A stretch of 64,000 nt of DNA. It comes from Betaproteobacteria bacterium Ga0077540. Lineage in GTDB: Bacteria; Pseudomonadota; Gammaproteobacteria; Burkholderiales; Methylophilaceae. Each line of letters opens with the position of its first letter. Position 1 is the stretch's first letter. The position numbers were made by a program, and so were the translations under genes. The stretch spans positions 124,001-188,000 of the forward strand of contig LNEP01000003.1 in assembly GCA_001464125.1 (NCBI GenBank). Reading direction: 5' to 3'. Under the pieces are notes generated by a model. The model did no database searches. It was not told the DNA's origin and saw only the letters and a program-made list of their open reading frames with translations. This document shows, in pieces, positions 34,680 to 44,260 of the stretch.

Positions 34680-36074
34680 TTAGCTTAAATAAGCATTAAT
34701 TCTTTGGATTGCGGTCTCGCGACCCAAAATAAACATCACCTGATCGATACTGGGCGATTGCGCGCCACCCGTCAGCATCACCCGCAACGGCATTGCAAGT
34801 TTTGGAAACTTAATTTGTTGCTCAGCCACCACCTCGTTCATTACCGCTTGGATCGCCTCAGCCGTCCAATCAGCAACGCTAATTTTGGTCAAAAAACTGG
34901 CCATGATTGGCATGACTTCCAATGTGATGTGCTTCTCTACATCCGCAACATTTGGTTGCGGTGATGCAAAAAAGAAAGCTATCTCACGCGCTAGCTGATT
35001 GAGGTTGTTTGCACGTTCACGATACAACTGCAATGCAGCCTCTAACTGAGCGGTTGGTGAGACATCCACGCCCGAATGACGCAGGCGCTTGATTGTCTCC
35101 GCGACCAGTTTGTCCAACGGACAAGTCTTGATATAGTGGGCGTTCAGCCAATTTAGTTTTTCAGTATTGAACTGAGCAGCAGATGCGGTGATATGATCTA
35201 AATCAAACCAAGCACAAAACTGCTGCATATCAAACACTTCGTCATCGCCGTGCGACCAGCCAAGACGCGCCAGATAATTCAATACAGCTTCCGGCAAATA
35301 ACCGTCATCATCATATTGCGTCACACTCACTGCACCATGACGCTTGGACAACTTTTGGCCATCATCACCCAAGATCATCGACAAATGCGCATATTGTGGA
35401 ATAGTGGCCCCCAACGCTTTTAACATATTGATTTGTCTAGGTGTATTGTTCACATGATCATCGCCACGAATTACATGCGAGATTTTCATTTCCCAATCAT
35501 CGACCACCACACAAAAATTATAGGTGGGAGTGCCGTCCGCACGCGCGATAATCAAATCATCCAACTCAGCGTTAGCAATCTCGATACGGCCTTTCACCAA
35601 ATCATCCCAGACTACCACGTCATCACTTGGATTTTTAAAACGCACCACGGGAGGCACATCTTTAGGTGGCTCAGGCAACACTTTACCGAGTTCTGGACGC
35701 CAGCGTCCATCATACCGAGGCTTGACACCCTGCTGCATTTGCTGCTCACGCAAAGCATCCAACTCTTCTTTACTGCAATAGCACAAATAAGCAGTACCAT
35801 CGGCCAGCATTGTTTGAATAATGGCTTTGTATTGCTCCATACGCTGCATCTGATAAAACGGACCTTCGTCATAATCCAATCCAAGCCAATGCATACCGTC
35901 TAATATAGCTTGCACCGCTTCCGGCGTAGAACGCGCGACATCGGTATCTTCAATACGTAAAATAAACTGGCCTTGATGACGTTTGGCATAAGCCCAAGAA
36001 AACAAAGCGGTTCTGGCACCGCCAATATGAAGAAAACCTGTGGGACTTGGGGCGAATCTTGTACGAACTTGCAT
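34680..36074 (-). CDS. gltX: Glutamyl-tRNA synthetase
   Basis: About 464 residues. The HIGH-type motif is FAPSPTGFLHIGGART, and the KMSKR-type motif is KLSKRHGAV. The tRNA-binding domain forms the C-terminal part. The ATG at 36074 (MQVRTRF) is chosen over an upstream GTG, since an AGAGAG lies just before it. It stands alone, divergent from the PilZ-like gene. No terminator hairpin is visible after it. Confidence 0.96.
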   Translation of the reverse strand: MQVRTRFAPSPTGFLHIGGARTALFSWAYAKRHQGQFILRIEDTDVARSTPEAVQAILDGMHWLGLDYDEGPFYQMQRMEQYKAIIQTMLADGTAYLCYCSKEELDALREQQMQQGVKPRYDGRWRPELGKVLPEPPKDVPPVVRFKNPSDDVVVWDDLVKGRIEIANAELDDLIIARADGTPTYNFCVVVDDWEMKISHVIRGDDHVNNTPRQINMLKALGATIPQYAHLSMILGDDGQKLSKRHGAVSVTQYDDDGYLPEAVLNYLARLGWSHGDDEVFDMQQFCAWFDLDHITASAAQFNTEKLNWLNAHYIKTCPLDKLVAETIKRLRHSGVDVSPTAQLEAALQLYRERANNLNQLAREIAFFFASPQPNVADVEKHITLEVMPIMASFLTKISVADWTAEAIQAVMNEVVAEQQIKFPKLAMPLRVMLTGGAQSPSIDQVMFILGRETAIQRINAYLS

Positions 36075-36199
36075 AATCACTCTCTAAATAATTACGGTTA
36101 TTTTAACATGCCAAGCTCCACATCTTGCTTGAATAGGATGATTAGATACGCATACCGATATGATTCATCACTCTATTGGGCTATCCCTTTGAATTTAGC

Positions 36200-36228
36200 T
36201 TGATTAACCGTGTAAACAGAATTATATT
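36200..36228 (+). promoter_or_regulatory. Sigma-70 promoter of the PilZ-like gene
   Basis: TTGATT (36200-36205), 17 bases, TATATT (36223-36228). Transcription from about 36235 gives a leader of 46 bases before the ATG at 36281. The promoter also indicates that the longer reading frame upstream is not translated. Confidence 0.65.
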
Positions 36229-36280
36229 GAGTTCATATTGTGCAATTAATTTAAAATCAGACGCTTACCTGTCATTTTGT

Positions 36281-37921
36281 ATGAAAAACTTACTTAGTAC
36301 ACTGATTAAAAAAGAAGGCGTAAACAGCTTAAATACACGGTTAAGCTGGCTCCCTGAGTTAGCACATCTTGATGCTATCAGCAGTATCAATTTGTCGGTC
36401 AAACACATTACCTCGATTGTGAATGACCACGCTTTATCGGTATCGGAAAAAATTCACCTACTTCTACTGATAGAAGACGCCAACCATCAAACGCTGAATC
36501 AGCAAATTGCTTCTTTTGTAAAGCTGGATAATTTAAAAATAGAGATTACACACCACATAGTGGATGTAAATTACGCCTACTACCGCATGGTATTTTTGGC
36601 CTACACCAAATTAATTGACCTCAGCTTTAATAAATTACCAGAACATCAGCCGCAGCAAACCATCAAACTAGTCATGCTAGCCAGAGCGATAATGACTGCA
36701 ACACATATGTTGAAATGGCGCTATTTTGAGCGCGCAGCTGCCCCTGCCAACTTGTGGTCTCAAGTAAACACGCTATTTCAATATGCGAACGAGCATCAGC
36801 TTAATCAACTTGCATTAAAGCCTTATCGAGACTGTGCGAGCACCACCATTAATAGCTTGTTTCTTCAGCTATGGATGCTGGGGAATCTCAATTTTAGCGG
36901 CTTACTCAAACCACAACTTGAAACGGTTGCAGAGCTACTTGCCATGTCTATGCATGAGGTGCAAATTAGCGACGCGTGGCAGCCTAAACATACATTTTAT
37001 GTTGAGTTGAACAAAGACTATCCCGCCAGACATATGCGCAAGGTGATTCCCAATACACAAGCATACTTCTGGCATATTGATGCGTTTGATATGGAAGCAA
37101 AACAATCACTTATGCAATTGCAGCAACAACACCTTAGCCATTTTAAAGGTGGCGCATTAAAAAATAGCTACTTGCTAGAAGACACATTGCTCTATCTGCA
37201 AAAAGAGTGGTCCCGCACTGGTTATCAACGCCAGCGTAGAAGAGAGCTCCGTCATGACATTATCAAATCTGCTACTGTTTCGGTCGGCATACAAGCTGTT
37301 GCCGAACTGCTTAAGCAATTGAACTTGGATCATGCACCAGTTAAGAGCTTGTTGGATGGCAATCTTACCAAACGTCCAGTGCAAACTAGAGTGGTGAATC
37401 AAGGCAAGACCAATACACTCATGGTCGGTAAAGAAAAGTGGAATATTTTAAATGAGAGCACACTGGGCTTAGGAACGTTTGCATCACAAGATGCTGGAGC
37501 AACGGTAAAACCCAACAGGCTAGTTGCAATACTCACCGCACGCACGCAAGCCGGGCCTGCAATCGGCATTGTTCGCAACAGCAAACAAATGAGTGGTGCC
37601 AAGCTGAAAATTGGGATTGAACTACTGACTGAGAACCCGCACTTGGCACAACTGAAAAAATTTGAAGTGAAAAAGAACGTCGAAGACGATACTCAAAAGC
37701 AAGCGAATGAAAGTCTGAATAATGAGTTTTATGGCATCCACATCCCATACATCAACGCTCTGAATAAGCCATCGAGCTTAATTATGCCTAAAATTGAATT
37801 TTTTCCTAACACGTTTTACGAAATTCATTTTAAAAACAAACGAGAAATCGTGAAGTTTGATGCCCCATCAGAACAAGGAGATGATTGGGTTGCTGTGACT
37901 TTCCCAGAAGAACTGATGTAA
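36281..37921 (+). CDS. PilZ-like domain protein of unknown function
   Basis: About 546 residues from the ATG at 36281 (MKNLLSTLIKKEG), which is chosen because the upstream part of the open frame overlaps the promoter. The first 330 residues are helical and unrecognised. The C-terminal part (about 345-480) carries Arg-rich RQRRRELRH and a N-E-S-T-L-G segment that fits the D/N-x-S-x-x-G motif of PilZ domains, with GIVRNSKQMSGAKLKIGIEL after it, as in PilZ strands. This suggests cyclic-di-GMP binding, though the Arg motif is farther away than usual. A diguanylate cyclase gene is also in the window (16040-17905). No membrane segment is seen. Confidence 0.6.
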   Translation: MKNLLSTLIKKEGVNSLNTRLSWLPELAHLDAISSINLSVKHITSIVNDHALSVSEKIHLLLLIEDANHQTLNQQIASFVKLDNLKIEITHHIVDVNYAYYRMVFLAYTKLIDLSFNKLPEHQPQQTIKLVMLARAIMTATHMLKWRYFERAAAPANLWSQVNTLFQYANEHQLNQLALKPYRDCASTTINSLFLQLWMLGNLNFSGLLKPQLETVAELLAMSMHEVQISDAWQPKHTFYVELNKDYPARHMRKVIPNTQAYFWHIDAFDMEAKQSLMQLQQQHLSHFKGGALKNSYLLEDTLLYLQKEWSRTGYQRQRRRELRHDIIKSATVSVGIQAVAELLKQLNLDHAPVKSLLDGNLTKRPVQTRVVNQGKTNTLMVGKEKWNILNESTLGLGTFASQDAGATVKPNRLVAILTARTQAGPAIGIVRNSKQMSGAKLKIGIELLTENPHLAQLKKFEVKKNVEDDTQKQANESLNNEFYGIHIPYINALNKPSSLIMPKIEFFPNTFYEIHFKNKREIVKFDAPSEQGDDWVAVTFPEELM

Positions 37922-37989
37922 GGTTAAGTTTGGTCAAATACGCTTTAAACCCCAACCACCTGCAAAGCCATATAAATTTGATAATTCTG

Positions 37990-38018
37990 TTGTAAATCAA
38001 TTACAAAGCGATTACTAT
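37990..38018 (+). promoter_or_regulatory. Sigma-70 promoter with dyad, before the 108-aa gene
   Basis: TTGTAA (37990-37995), 17 bases, TACTAT (38013-38018), with start near 38025. The -35 is one half of a perfect dyad TTGTAA-ATCAA-TTACAA (37990-38006), which could be an operator. Confidence 0.6.
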
Positions 38019-38042
38019 GCTGGAAATAGTTGAGGAGTCGCT

Positions 38043-38369
38043 ATGCAAATTCAAACTGGCGAAATCTATGGTAAACAAACCGCACAGCGATTTGTCATGT
38101 ACCACGTACTTAAAGTAACAAAAAACGCCATTACCTTGCAAAACATTGATAATCCGTTAAGTTTGTTTGAGACCACGCTGGATAAACTAAGCAGCTCTGG
38201 TTACATCAGAATCAGTCAAACTCCCTTTATTGATGTGCAAGCCAGTAAAAAGAAAAAAACATTCAAAAAACCCACACGCTGCCCTTATACGCTTGATTTT
38301 TTGGAAGCCCGTGCAGACAGCGAACGCCCCGCACCGATATTGCCAGATTTATTCATGAGTAATGTTTAA
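38043..38369 (+). CDS. Conserved-looking hypothetical protein, 108 aa
   Basis: A 108-residue protein with a strong GAGGAG ribosome site and its own promoter. The N-terminal 70 residues alternate as in beta strands (YHVLKVTKNAITLQNIDNPL). A lysine-rich stretch (KKKKTFKKP, about 70-78) and an acidic Pro-containing tail follow. No membrane segment, signal peptide or Cys motif is visible. I do not recognise the family. It is convergent with the glycosyltransferase gene, seven bases apart. Confidence 0.6.
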   Translation: MQIQTGEIYGKQTAQRFVMYHVLKVTKNAITLQNIDNPLSLFETTLDKLSSSGYIRISQTPFIDVQASKKKKTFKKPTRCPYTLDFLEARADSERPAPILPDLFMSNV

Positions 38370-38376
38370 ATTATGT

Positions 38377-39225
38377 TCAAAAGCTATCCGACTTGTTGGG
38401 CGATTGTTTAATCCAGCCAAAAAAAATAAATAGCAATCCGAAATATATACCACTCATTACATGCCAATTATAAAAAGATAACTGGCTCATTTTTTTGTAA
38501 TAAAGTCTTGATACCTTAAAGTTTGAGCGTATATCGCTAGAAAATTTTTTACAAATTATCAGCCAGTTACTTTCAGCTCTTCCCCAATTTTTTGAAGTGA
38601 GCTGATCAGGTCGGTTATCTCGATTCCACACGGCAAGCATCATATCCACATGAACGCATTTGCAGTGTTTAACAATACGAAACATCAAATCTGCATCTTC
38701 ATAAGTTGTCATATTTTCATCAAAAGCATAATGTTTTAATGTGTTTTTTCTAACCATAACTGCATTAAGATGAATATAACGGTAATACAACAACTGTGAG
38801 ATTTCGGGGGGACCAACGCAAACACCCAAGTCAGACCGATTCGGCCCTAACATTTGAGTATTACCATACGCCATCTCCGTAGTGTTATCCGCATTTAGCA
38901 CATCTGCAAGAACTTGAATTTTATTTGGGAGATAATAATCATCATCATCCAAAAAGCAGATGAAATCACCATTCGCCTGAGAAACACCATAGTTCCTAGA
39001 TGCAGAAGCAGTTAAAAATGACTCCGTACGTACTACTTTTACACTTTCAATTCTCGAGCCCAAAGACCGAAAGTCTGGCGGATTTTTGGACATGTTATCA
39101 ACAACCACAATTTCAATTTGTGGATAAGTCTGGCTAAGGACACTCTCCACAGCACGTTGTAGAAGAACAGGCCTATCTCTTGTCACTATCACAACTGATA
39201 CAAGTTCTGTGTTAATTTGCTTCAT
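38377..39225 (-). CDS. Glycosyltransferase family 2 protein
   Basis: A 282-residue GT-A fold glycosyltransferase. It begins with VSVVIVTRDRPVLLQRAVES and has the metal-binding acidic motif FLDDDD (D93-D96). The C-terminal part has a basic, aromatic region and one hydrophobic segment (about 250-270), so it may associate with the membrane. The sugar and acceptor are unknown. It follows rimO by seven bases, which may be chance. Its AT-content and codon use look higher in AT than the flanking rimO gene, which may mean acquired DNA. Confidence 0.82.
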   Translation of the reverse strand: MKQINTELVSVVIVTRDRPVLLQRAVESVLSQTYPQIEIVVVDNMSKNPPDFRSLGSRIESVKVVRTESFLTASASRNYGVSQANGDFICFLDDDDYYLPNKIQVLADVLNADNTTEMAYGNTQMLGPNRSDLGVCVGPPEISQLLYYRYIHLNAVMVRKNTLKHYAFDENMTTYEDADLMFRIVKHCKCVHVDMMLAVWNRDNRPDQLTSKNWGRAESNWLIICKKFSSDIRSNFKVSRLYYKKMSQLSFYNWHVMSGIYFGLLFIFFGWIKQSPNKSDSF

Positions 39226-39232
39226 ACATTTC

Positions 39233-40567
39233 TCATATCATAACAGGCGGTCCGCCGACCAAATCATGGCCGTCCGCGCCAAGAATCTGAACATCCACAA
39301 AATCACCCGGATTTAACCCTTCCGCATCCTGCAAGTACACCACACCATCAATTTCTGGTGCGTCCGCTTTTGTGCGACCAATCGCAATCACATTATCATT
39401 GTCATCCGTAGTGATTTCATCGACTAGCACAGTTTGCATGGTACCTATTTTGGCTTGCAATTTGGCGGCGCTAATGCGCTCCTGCACTTCCATAAACTGG
39501 CTTAAACGCTCTTGTTTCACTTCTTCGGGTACTTGGTCTGGCAAATCATTGGCTTTTGCACCATCGACAGCAGAATAAGCAAAGCAACCTACTCGATCTA
39601 ACTGGGCTTCTTCTAGGAAGTCCAGTAGCATTTGGAAATCATCTTCTGTTTCACCTGGGAAACCAGCAATAAATGTACTACGCACCGTAATCTCTGGACA
39701 GATTTCACGCCAAGCTTTAATGCGTGCTAAATTGTTCTCGCTACTGGCTGGACGCTTCATGCTTTTAAGGATACGTGGGCTGGCATGCTGAAACGGCACA
39801 TCCAAGTATGGCAATATTAAGCCATCGGCCATGAGTGGAATCACTTCATCCACATGCGGATATGGGTACACATAGTGCAAACGCACCCACACACCCAACT
39901 CACTCAATGCTTTGCATAACTCCGTCATGCGTGTTTTAAGTGGTCGTCCATTCCAGAACCCACTGCGGTATTTCACATCGACGCCATAAGCAGAGGTATC
40001 CTGAGAGATGACCAGAATCTCTGAAACACCTGCATTCACCAAATTCTCAGCCTCATTCATCACCTCCCCAATCGGACGACTCACCAAATCACCGCGCATA
40101 CTAGGAATGATGCAAAAACTGCAACGGTGGTTACAACCTTCAGAAATTTTAAGATAGGCGTAATGATTGGGAGTTAATCGTACACCTTGTGGCGGGACTA
40201 AATCAGTGTACGGATCGTGCGGCTTAGGTAAGTGTGTGTGCACATGCGTCATTACTTCTTCTAGCGCATGCGGGCCGGTAATGGCAAGCACATTAGGGTG
40301 CGCGTTTTGTACCACGTCTTGTTTAGCACCTAAACAGCCGGTCACAATCACCTTACCATTTTTATTCAGCGCCTCGCCAATGGCATCTAGTGATTCTTGC
40401 ACTGCGGAATCAATAAAACCGCAAGTGTTCACCACCACCAAATCGGACTGTTCATAACTGCCACTAATCTCATAGCCTTCAGCGCGTAACTGCGTCAGAA
40501 TGCGCTCCGCATCTGAGCCTGCTTTGGGGCAACCGAGAGAAACAAAACCAACCTTGGGAATCTGCAT
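39233..40567 (-). CDS. rimO: Ribosomal protein S12 methylthiotransferase RimO
   Basis: About 444 residues. The N-terminal domain has [13 protein letters not shown] and the [13 protein letters not shown] motif with cysteines for the auxiliary cluster. The radical-SAM core has [15 protein letters not shown] (C-x3-C-x2-C). The C-terminal TRAM domain ends in [10 protein letters not shown]. It methylthiolates Asp-89 of ribosomal protein S12. The ATG at 40567 (MQIPKVGF) is chosen over one seven codons upstream. Confidence 0.95.
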   Translation of the reverse strand: MQIPKVGFVSLGCPKAGSDAERILTQLRAEGYEISGSYEQSDLVVVNTCGFIDSAVQESLDAIGEALNKNGKVIVTGCLGAKQDVVQNAHPNVLAITGPHALEEVMTHVHTHLPKPHDPYTDLVPPQGVRLTPNHYAYLKISEGCNHRCSFCIIPSMRGDLVSRPIGEVMNEAENLVNAGVSEILVISQDTSAYGVDVKYRSGFWNGRPLKTRMTELCKALSELGVWVRLHYVYPYPHVDEVIPLMADGLILPYLDVPFQHASPRILKSMKRPASSENNLARIKAWREICPEITVRSTFIAGFPGETEDDFQMLLDFLEEAQLDRVGCFAYSAVDGAKANDLPDQVPEEVKQERLSQFMEVQERISAAKLQAKIGTMQTVLVDEITTDDNDNVIAIGRTKADAPEIDGVVYLQDAEGLNPGDFVDVQILGADGHDLVGGPPVMI

Positions 40568-40609
40568 AATCTTTACCTTCAAAAACAATGTGGCATTACA
40601 AGCTATCCA

Positions 40610-41497
40610 CTAGCCTTCCAACCACCATTTGGTGACACCAATAGAAGCCACACCCAAAAAAATCAATGAAATCTGCATAACCGTATCTTTCATTGCTGTA
40701 CGTTTATGTAATCCAGGAATTAAATCGGCCACGGCCACATACAACATACTGGCTGCAGCCAGACTCAAAATGTAAGGCACCCAGCTTTGCACGGTTTGCA
40801 ATGCAAAATATGCAATGAGCCCACCCACCATGGTGGCTAAGCTTGAGAACAAGTTAAATACTAGCGCTTGTTTCTTACTGTAGCCAGAATGTATCAAAAT
40901 TAAAAAATCACCCACTTCTTGCGGAATTTCGTGCGCAATGATCGCAATCGCTGTGACCAAGCCCACTTGGGTGTCCACCATAAAAGCGGCTGCAATCAAA
41001 ATGCCATCCACAAAATTATGAAAGGTATCGCCAATCATAATCATCATACCGCTACGCCCATCGTCATGGGCATGATCGTGATGATGGTGTGAGGTAATGC
41101 TTGGTGTGTGCGCTTTTACCGGTGTAAATTTAATGCCTGACTTCGGTTTATTGTCTGGACAATGCGCTTCATCATGCATGGCATGCGCTTCACAATGATC
41201 GCCATGGCAGTGCCGCCACAACACTAATTTTTCTAGTGTAAAAAATAGCAAAATACCAAACAGCACTGTGCCGGTCATGGCTTCAACACTGGGCGCTACT
41301 TCAAACGCATGCGGCAGAATCTCTAAAAATACGGCCGCGAGTAATGCCCCAATGGCATAACTGACTAGCATAGGTACCCATTTGCGCTGGGCATTGAGCG
41401 CAAAAAAAGCAGCAATCAACACGCTCATGATGCCACCAAATAAACAAGTAGCGATAATCCAAGCTAAAGGTGAAAGTTCAAGCGACTGCATAGTCAT
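40610..41497 (-). CDS. ZIP-family metal transporter
   Basis: A 295-residue membrane protein with about eight helices. A long cytoplasmic loop (about 95-145) is rich in His, Cys, Asp and Glu (HCHGDHCEAHAMHDEAH, then SHHHHDHAHDDG). The metal-site motifs are DTFHNFVDGILIA and HEIPQEVGDF. ZIP proteins usually bring zinc or other divalent metals into the cytoplasm. Metal choice cannot be read from sequence. It lies 42 bases after the rimO start and 57 bases before the next gene, with no obvious operon. Confidence 0.9.
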   Translation of the reverse strand: MTMQSLELSPLAWIIATCLFGGIMSVLIAAFFALNAQRKWVPMLVSYAIGALLAAVFLEILPHAFEVAPSVEAMTGTVLFGILLFFTLEKLVLWRHCHGDHCEAHAMHDEAHCPDNKPKSGIKFTPVKAHTPSITSHHHHDHAHDDGRSGMMIMIGDTFHNFVDGILIAAAFMVDTQVGLVTAIAIIAHEIPQEVGDFLILIHSGYSKKQALVFNLFSSLATMVGGLIAYFALQTVQSWVPYILSLAAASMLYVAVADLIPGLHKRTAMKDTVMQISLIFLGVASIGVTKWWLEG

Positions 41498-41553
41498 CCA
41501 ATATTTTTTGAGCGCGCATTATAAACTGTAACTGGTGTTTGCACTGCATTCAC

Positions 41554-42315
41554 TTAGGCACTTAACCATATGAGAGTGGCCATGCGTCCAGTCACGCTAT
41601 CACGTCTGAAAGAAAAATATTTTTCAGGCAAGGAATAAGTGCAATCATCACCACCGAATACTGCTTGAATGCCTAAATTATTTAATCTTTGCTGGGCAAG
41701 GAGAGGCAAGTTTCCCAGCCATTTTTCACCGCTTTGGACAAACGCTTGCGCAGCATCACGATGTTTAGCAGCAAATTGCGCCCTGACCTCAGCGCCCACT
41801 TCAAAAGCATTTGGTCCAATGGCTGGACCTAGCCAAGCTAATATTTGATCTGGCTTTACATCTGGTTGCTGAGCACGCATCGCTTGAAACGTCTGCTCAA
41901 TCACGCCATCGCACAAGCTGCGCCAACCTGCATGAACTGCCGCCACAATAGTGCCTTTTGTATCACACAACAATACAGGCAAACAGTCCGCGGTCATCGT
42001 CACGCACACCACTTCTTTTTTTTGGGTGAATGCAGCATCTGCCGATTCAAGACAGTTGCTTAATGACGCATCAATGACACGCGTTCCATGCACCTGATTC
42101 AGCCATACGGGTTCTGAGGGTACAAAATCACTCAGTAACTGGCGATTGCGCGCAACATGTAATGGATTATCTTTAACGTGTTCGCCAAGATTCAAGCTAT
42201 CGTATGGCGCAAGGCTTACACCGCCCAAACGCGTTGTTTGTAACGCTTTAACATTCGCTGGCGCTGGCCAGTTGGGCTGGATGAAAGTTGAAAATAGCTT
42301 AGAGGACGCAATCAT
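41554..42315 (-). CDS. pgeF: Peptidoglycan editing factor PgeF (YfiH family)
   Basis: A 253-residue YfiH/laccase-domain protein. It has TRLGGVSLAPYDSLNLGEHV at the N-terminus, the VWLNQVHGTRVID copper/zinc ligand segment and the C-terminal MTADCLPVLLCD and HAGWRSL regions. PgeF removes wrongly incorporated peptidoglycan precursors. It is commonly next to rluD, as here, with ATGA overlap. It is about the usual length. Confidence 0.9.
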   Translation of the reverse strand: MIASSKLFSTFIQPNWPAPANVKALQTTRLGGVSLAPYDSLNLGEHVKDNPLHVARNRQLLSDFVPSEPVWLNQVHGTRVIDASLSNCLESADAAFTQKKEVVCVTMTADCLPVLLCDTKGTIVAAVHAGWRSLCDGVIEQTFQAMRAQQPDVKPDQILAWLGPAIGPNAFEVGAEVRAQFAAKHRDAAQAFVQSGEKWLGNLPLLAQQRLNNLGIQAVFGGDDCTYSLPEKYFSFRRDSVTGRMATLIWLSA

Positions 42316-43403
42316 GCATCTTCCTCTATTAAATCATCATCATCGAAGTCTTCATCGTCCCAATCATCGTCATCATCACCGATGAATAAACCGTTTTCAT
42401 CCACACCAAAATCAAATGGCTCAACTTCTTCAGACGGGTCTTCGTGTCGCATAGCCTCAAGCAACGCTTTCATATCGTCCGCCAGCTCAATCTGCCACTC
42501 CATTGGTTGCTGTGTTACTGGATGTATCAAACCCAATTTAATCGCATGTAGGGCTTGGCGTTTAAAGCCCGCCACAGCATCACGTAACGTTTGCGTCATT
42601 AATTTAAGTGGCAGGATATTGCCGATACCATAGACTGGATCACCCAACATTGGTGCTTTTAGAAATTGCAAATGCACGCGGATTTGATGGGTACGGCCAG
42701 TCTCCAAATTGCAGCGTAAATAGGTGTGCACACCAAAACGCTCTAGCACCTCATAATGGGTCACAGCTGGCTTTCCAGTCCGTGAAATCGCCATCTTGGT
42801 TCTAGCGTGCGAATGTCTGCCAATGGGTTGATCAATTTTGCCGTTACGCCAAATTTGACCCCAAACAATGGCGCGGTACTCTCGTTTCACCGTTCTGGCT
42901 TGTAATTGACGCACCAGACTAGTCTGGGCCTCAAGCGTTTTAGCTACCACCAATAAACCACTGGTATCTTTGTCTAAGCGATGCACGATACCTGCGCGTG
43001 GCACATCCGATAACGCCGGATAATGATAGAGCAGCGCATTCAAAAGTGTACCCGACCAGTTGCCAGCCGCTGGATGTACAACTAAACCAGCAGGTTTATT
43101 GATCACCAGTAATGCCTCATCTTCATACACAATATCCAAAGGAATATCCTCTGGTTTAAATGCATTTTCTTGTAAATTTGGTGGTGGATTTACCTGCACC
43201 TTATCGCCACCCCACACTTTGGTTTTGGCAGTCGCATGCTGTTGGTTCAGCTCCACCAAACCATCTTTAATCCATGCTTGCAATCGGCTACGAGAATGTT
43301 CTGGCATCATCGCCTGCAATGCCAGATCTAGGCGCTGGCCACTGAGATGTTCAGGAATGGCAATGGCTTTGGGTGTGCTTTCTTTCATATTTTTTGATTG
43401 CAT
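42312..43403 (-). CDS. rluD: 23S rRNA pseudouridine synthase RluD
   Basis: A 363-residue RluA-family synthase. It has an S4 domain (about 15-75, LDLALQAMMPEHSRSRLQAW), the catalytic GIVHRLDKDTSGLLVV motif, and a very acidic C-terminal tail (about 30 residues rich in Asp and Glu) beyond the usual end. It makes pseudouridines in helix 69 of 23S rRNA. The first ATG lacks a clear ribosome site; an in-frame ATG five codons on is also possible. It overlaps pgeF by four bases and is divergent from bamD. Confidence 0.92.
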   Translation of the reverse strand: MQSKNMKESTPKAIAIPEHLSGQRLDLALQAMMPEHSRSRLQAWIKDGLVELNQQHATAKTKVWGGDKVQVNPPPNLQENAFKPEDIPLDIVYEDEALLVINKPAGLVVHPAAGNWSGTLLNALLYHYPALSDVPRAGIVHRLDKDTSGLLVVAKTLEAQTSLVRQLQARTVKREYRAIVWGQIWRNGKIDQPIGRHSHARTKMAISRTGKPAVTHYEVLERFGVHTYLRCNLETGRTHQIRVHLQFLKAPMLGDPVYGIGNILPLKLMTQTLRDAVAGFKRQALHAIKLGLIHPVTQQPMEWQIELADDMKALLEAMRHEDPSEEVEPFDFGVDENGLFIGDDDDDWDDEDFDDDDLIEEDA

Positions 43404-43442
43404 CAGTTATAATGCGTTTAACTTTTCGTGTAGGTTTGTATA

Positions 43443-44258
43443 GTGAATCGTATTTTACCGCTTATCCTCGTTTTCATTTCAGCTTTATTTTTAAATGGTT
43501 GTGCAATTTTCGGCGCACCAACAGAATTAGATGAAACTAAAGGTTGGCAAGCTGACCGCATATATGCGGCTGGCCAAGAGAAAATGCAGGACAAAGACTA
43601 CGACAAAGCAATTGGTTATTTTCAAAAACTTGAGTCTCGTTTTCCACACGGTGTTTATGCAACGCAAGCACAGTTAGAAATTGCTTATGCTTATTACAAA
43701 AAACAAGACCCAATTTTATGTTTGGCCGCGGCCGAGCGTTTTATCAAACTACACCCAAATCATCAAAACGTGGACTACGCATACTATCTAAAAGGCCTAG
43801 CCACCTTTAACGAACGTGGTTTCTTTGAGAAATATACCGCTCAAGAAATTACTGACCGCGACCCAAAAACACTCAAGCTCTCATTTGCAGCATTCAAAGA
43901 ACTGACTGATCGCTACCCAAAAAGCCGTTACTACAAAGACTCAACGCAACGCATGGTGTATCTAGTGAATGCACTGGCGCAGCATGAGATGCATGTGGCA
44001 CGCTACTATATGAACCGCACTGCTTACGTCGCGGCCATTAATCGTGCCAAGTACGTGCTAGAGTATTATCCAAACTCTACCTCTGTTGAAGAAGCCTTAG
44101 TCATCATGGTAAGTGCTTATGACTATATGGAAATGGATGACCTGAAAAACGATACTATGCGTATTCTGAAAACGAACTACCCGCAAAACCCAATGCTGGC
44201 AGGAAAAGCCACACAAGACGAGAAAATTTGGTGGAAGTTCTGGGAAAGTTTGTACTAA
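43443..44258 (+). CDS. bamD: Outer-membrane assembly lipoprotein BamD
   Basis: A 271-residue TPR protein. The signal peptide ends with the lipobox LNGC (C20). TPR-like repeats follow (YDKAIGYFQKLESRFPHGVY, and LCLAAAERFIKLHPNHQN). It is part of the BAM complex that inserts outer-membrane proteins. The start codon is GTG at 43443. A TATAAT at 43406-43411 is a likely -10 for its promoter, without a clear -35. BamB is also in this window (61143-62330). Confidence 0.95.
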   Translation: MNRILPLILVFISALFLNGCAIFGAPTELDETKGWQADRIYAAGQEKMQDKDYDKAIGYFQKLESRFPHGVYATQAQLEIAYAYYKKQDPILCLAAAERFIKLHPNHQNVDYAYYLKGLATFNERGFFEKYTAQEITDRDPKTLKLSFAAFKELTDRYPKSRYYKDSTQRMVYLVNALAQHEMHVARYYMNRTAYVAAINRAKYVLEYYPNSTSVEEALVIMVSAYDYMEMDDLKNDTMRILKTNYPQNPMLAGKATQDEKIWWKFWESLY

Positions 44259-44260
44259 GT

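Noticed and set aside
35433..35903. A 156-codon antisense frame inside gltX
   Set aside because: It lies entirely within a well-conserved synthetase gene and has no ribosome site or known family.
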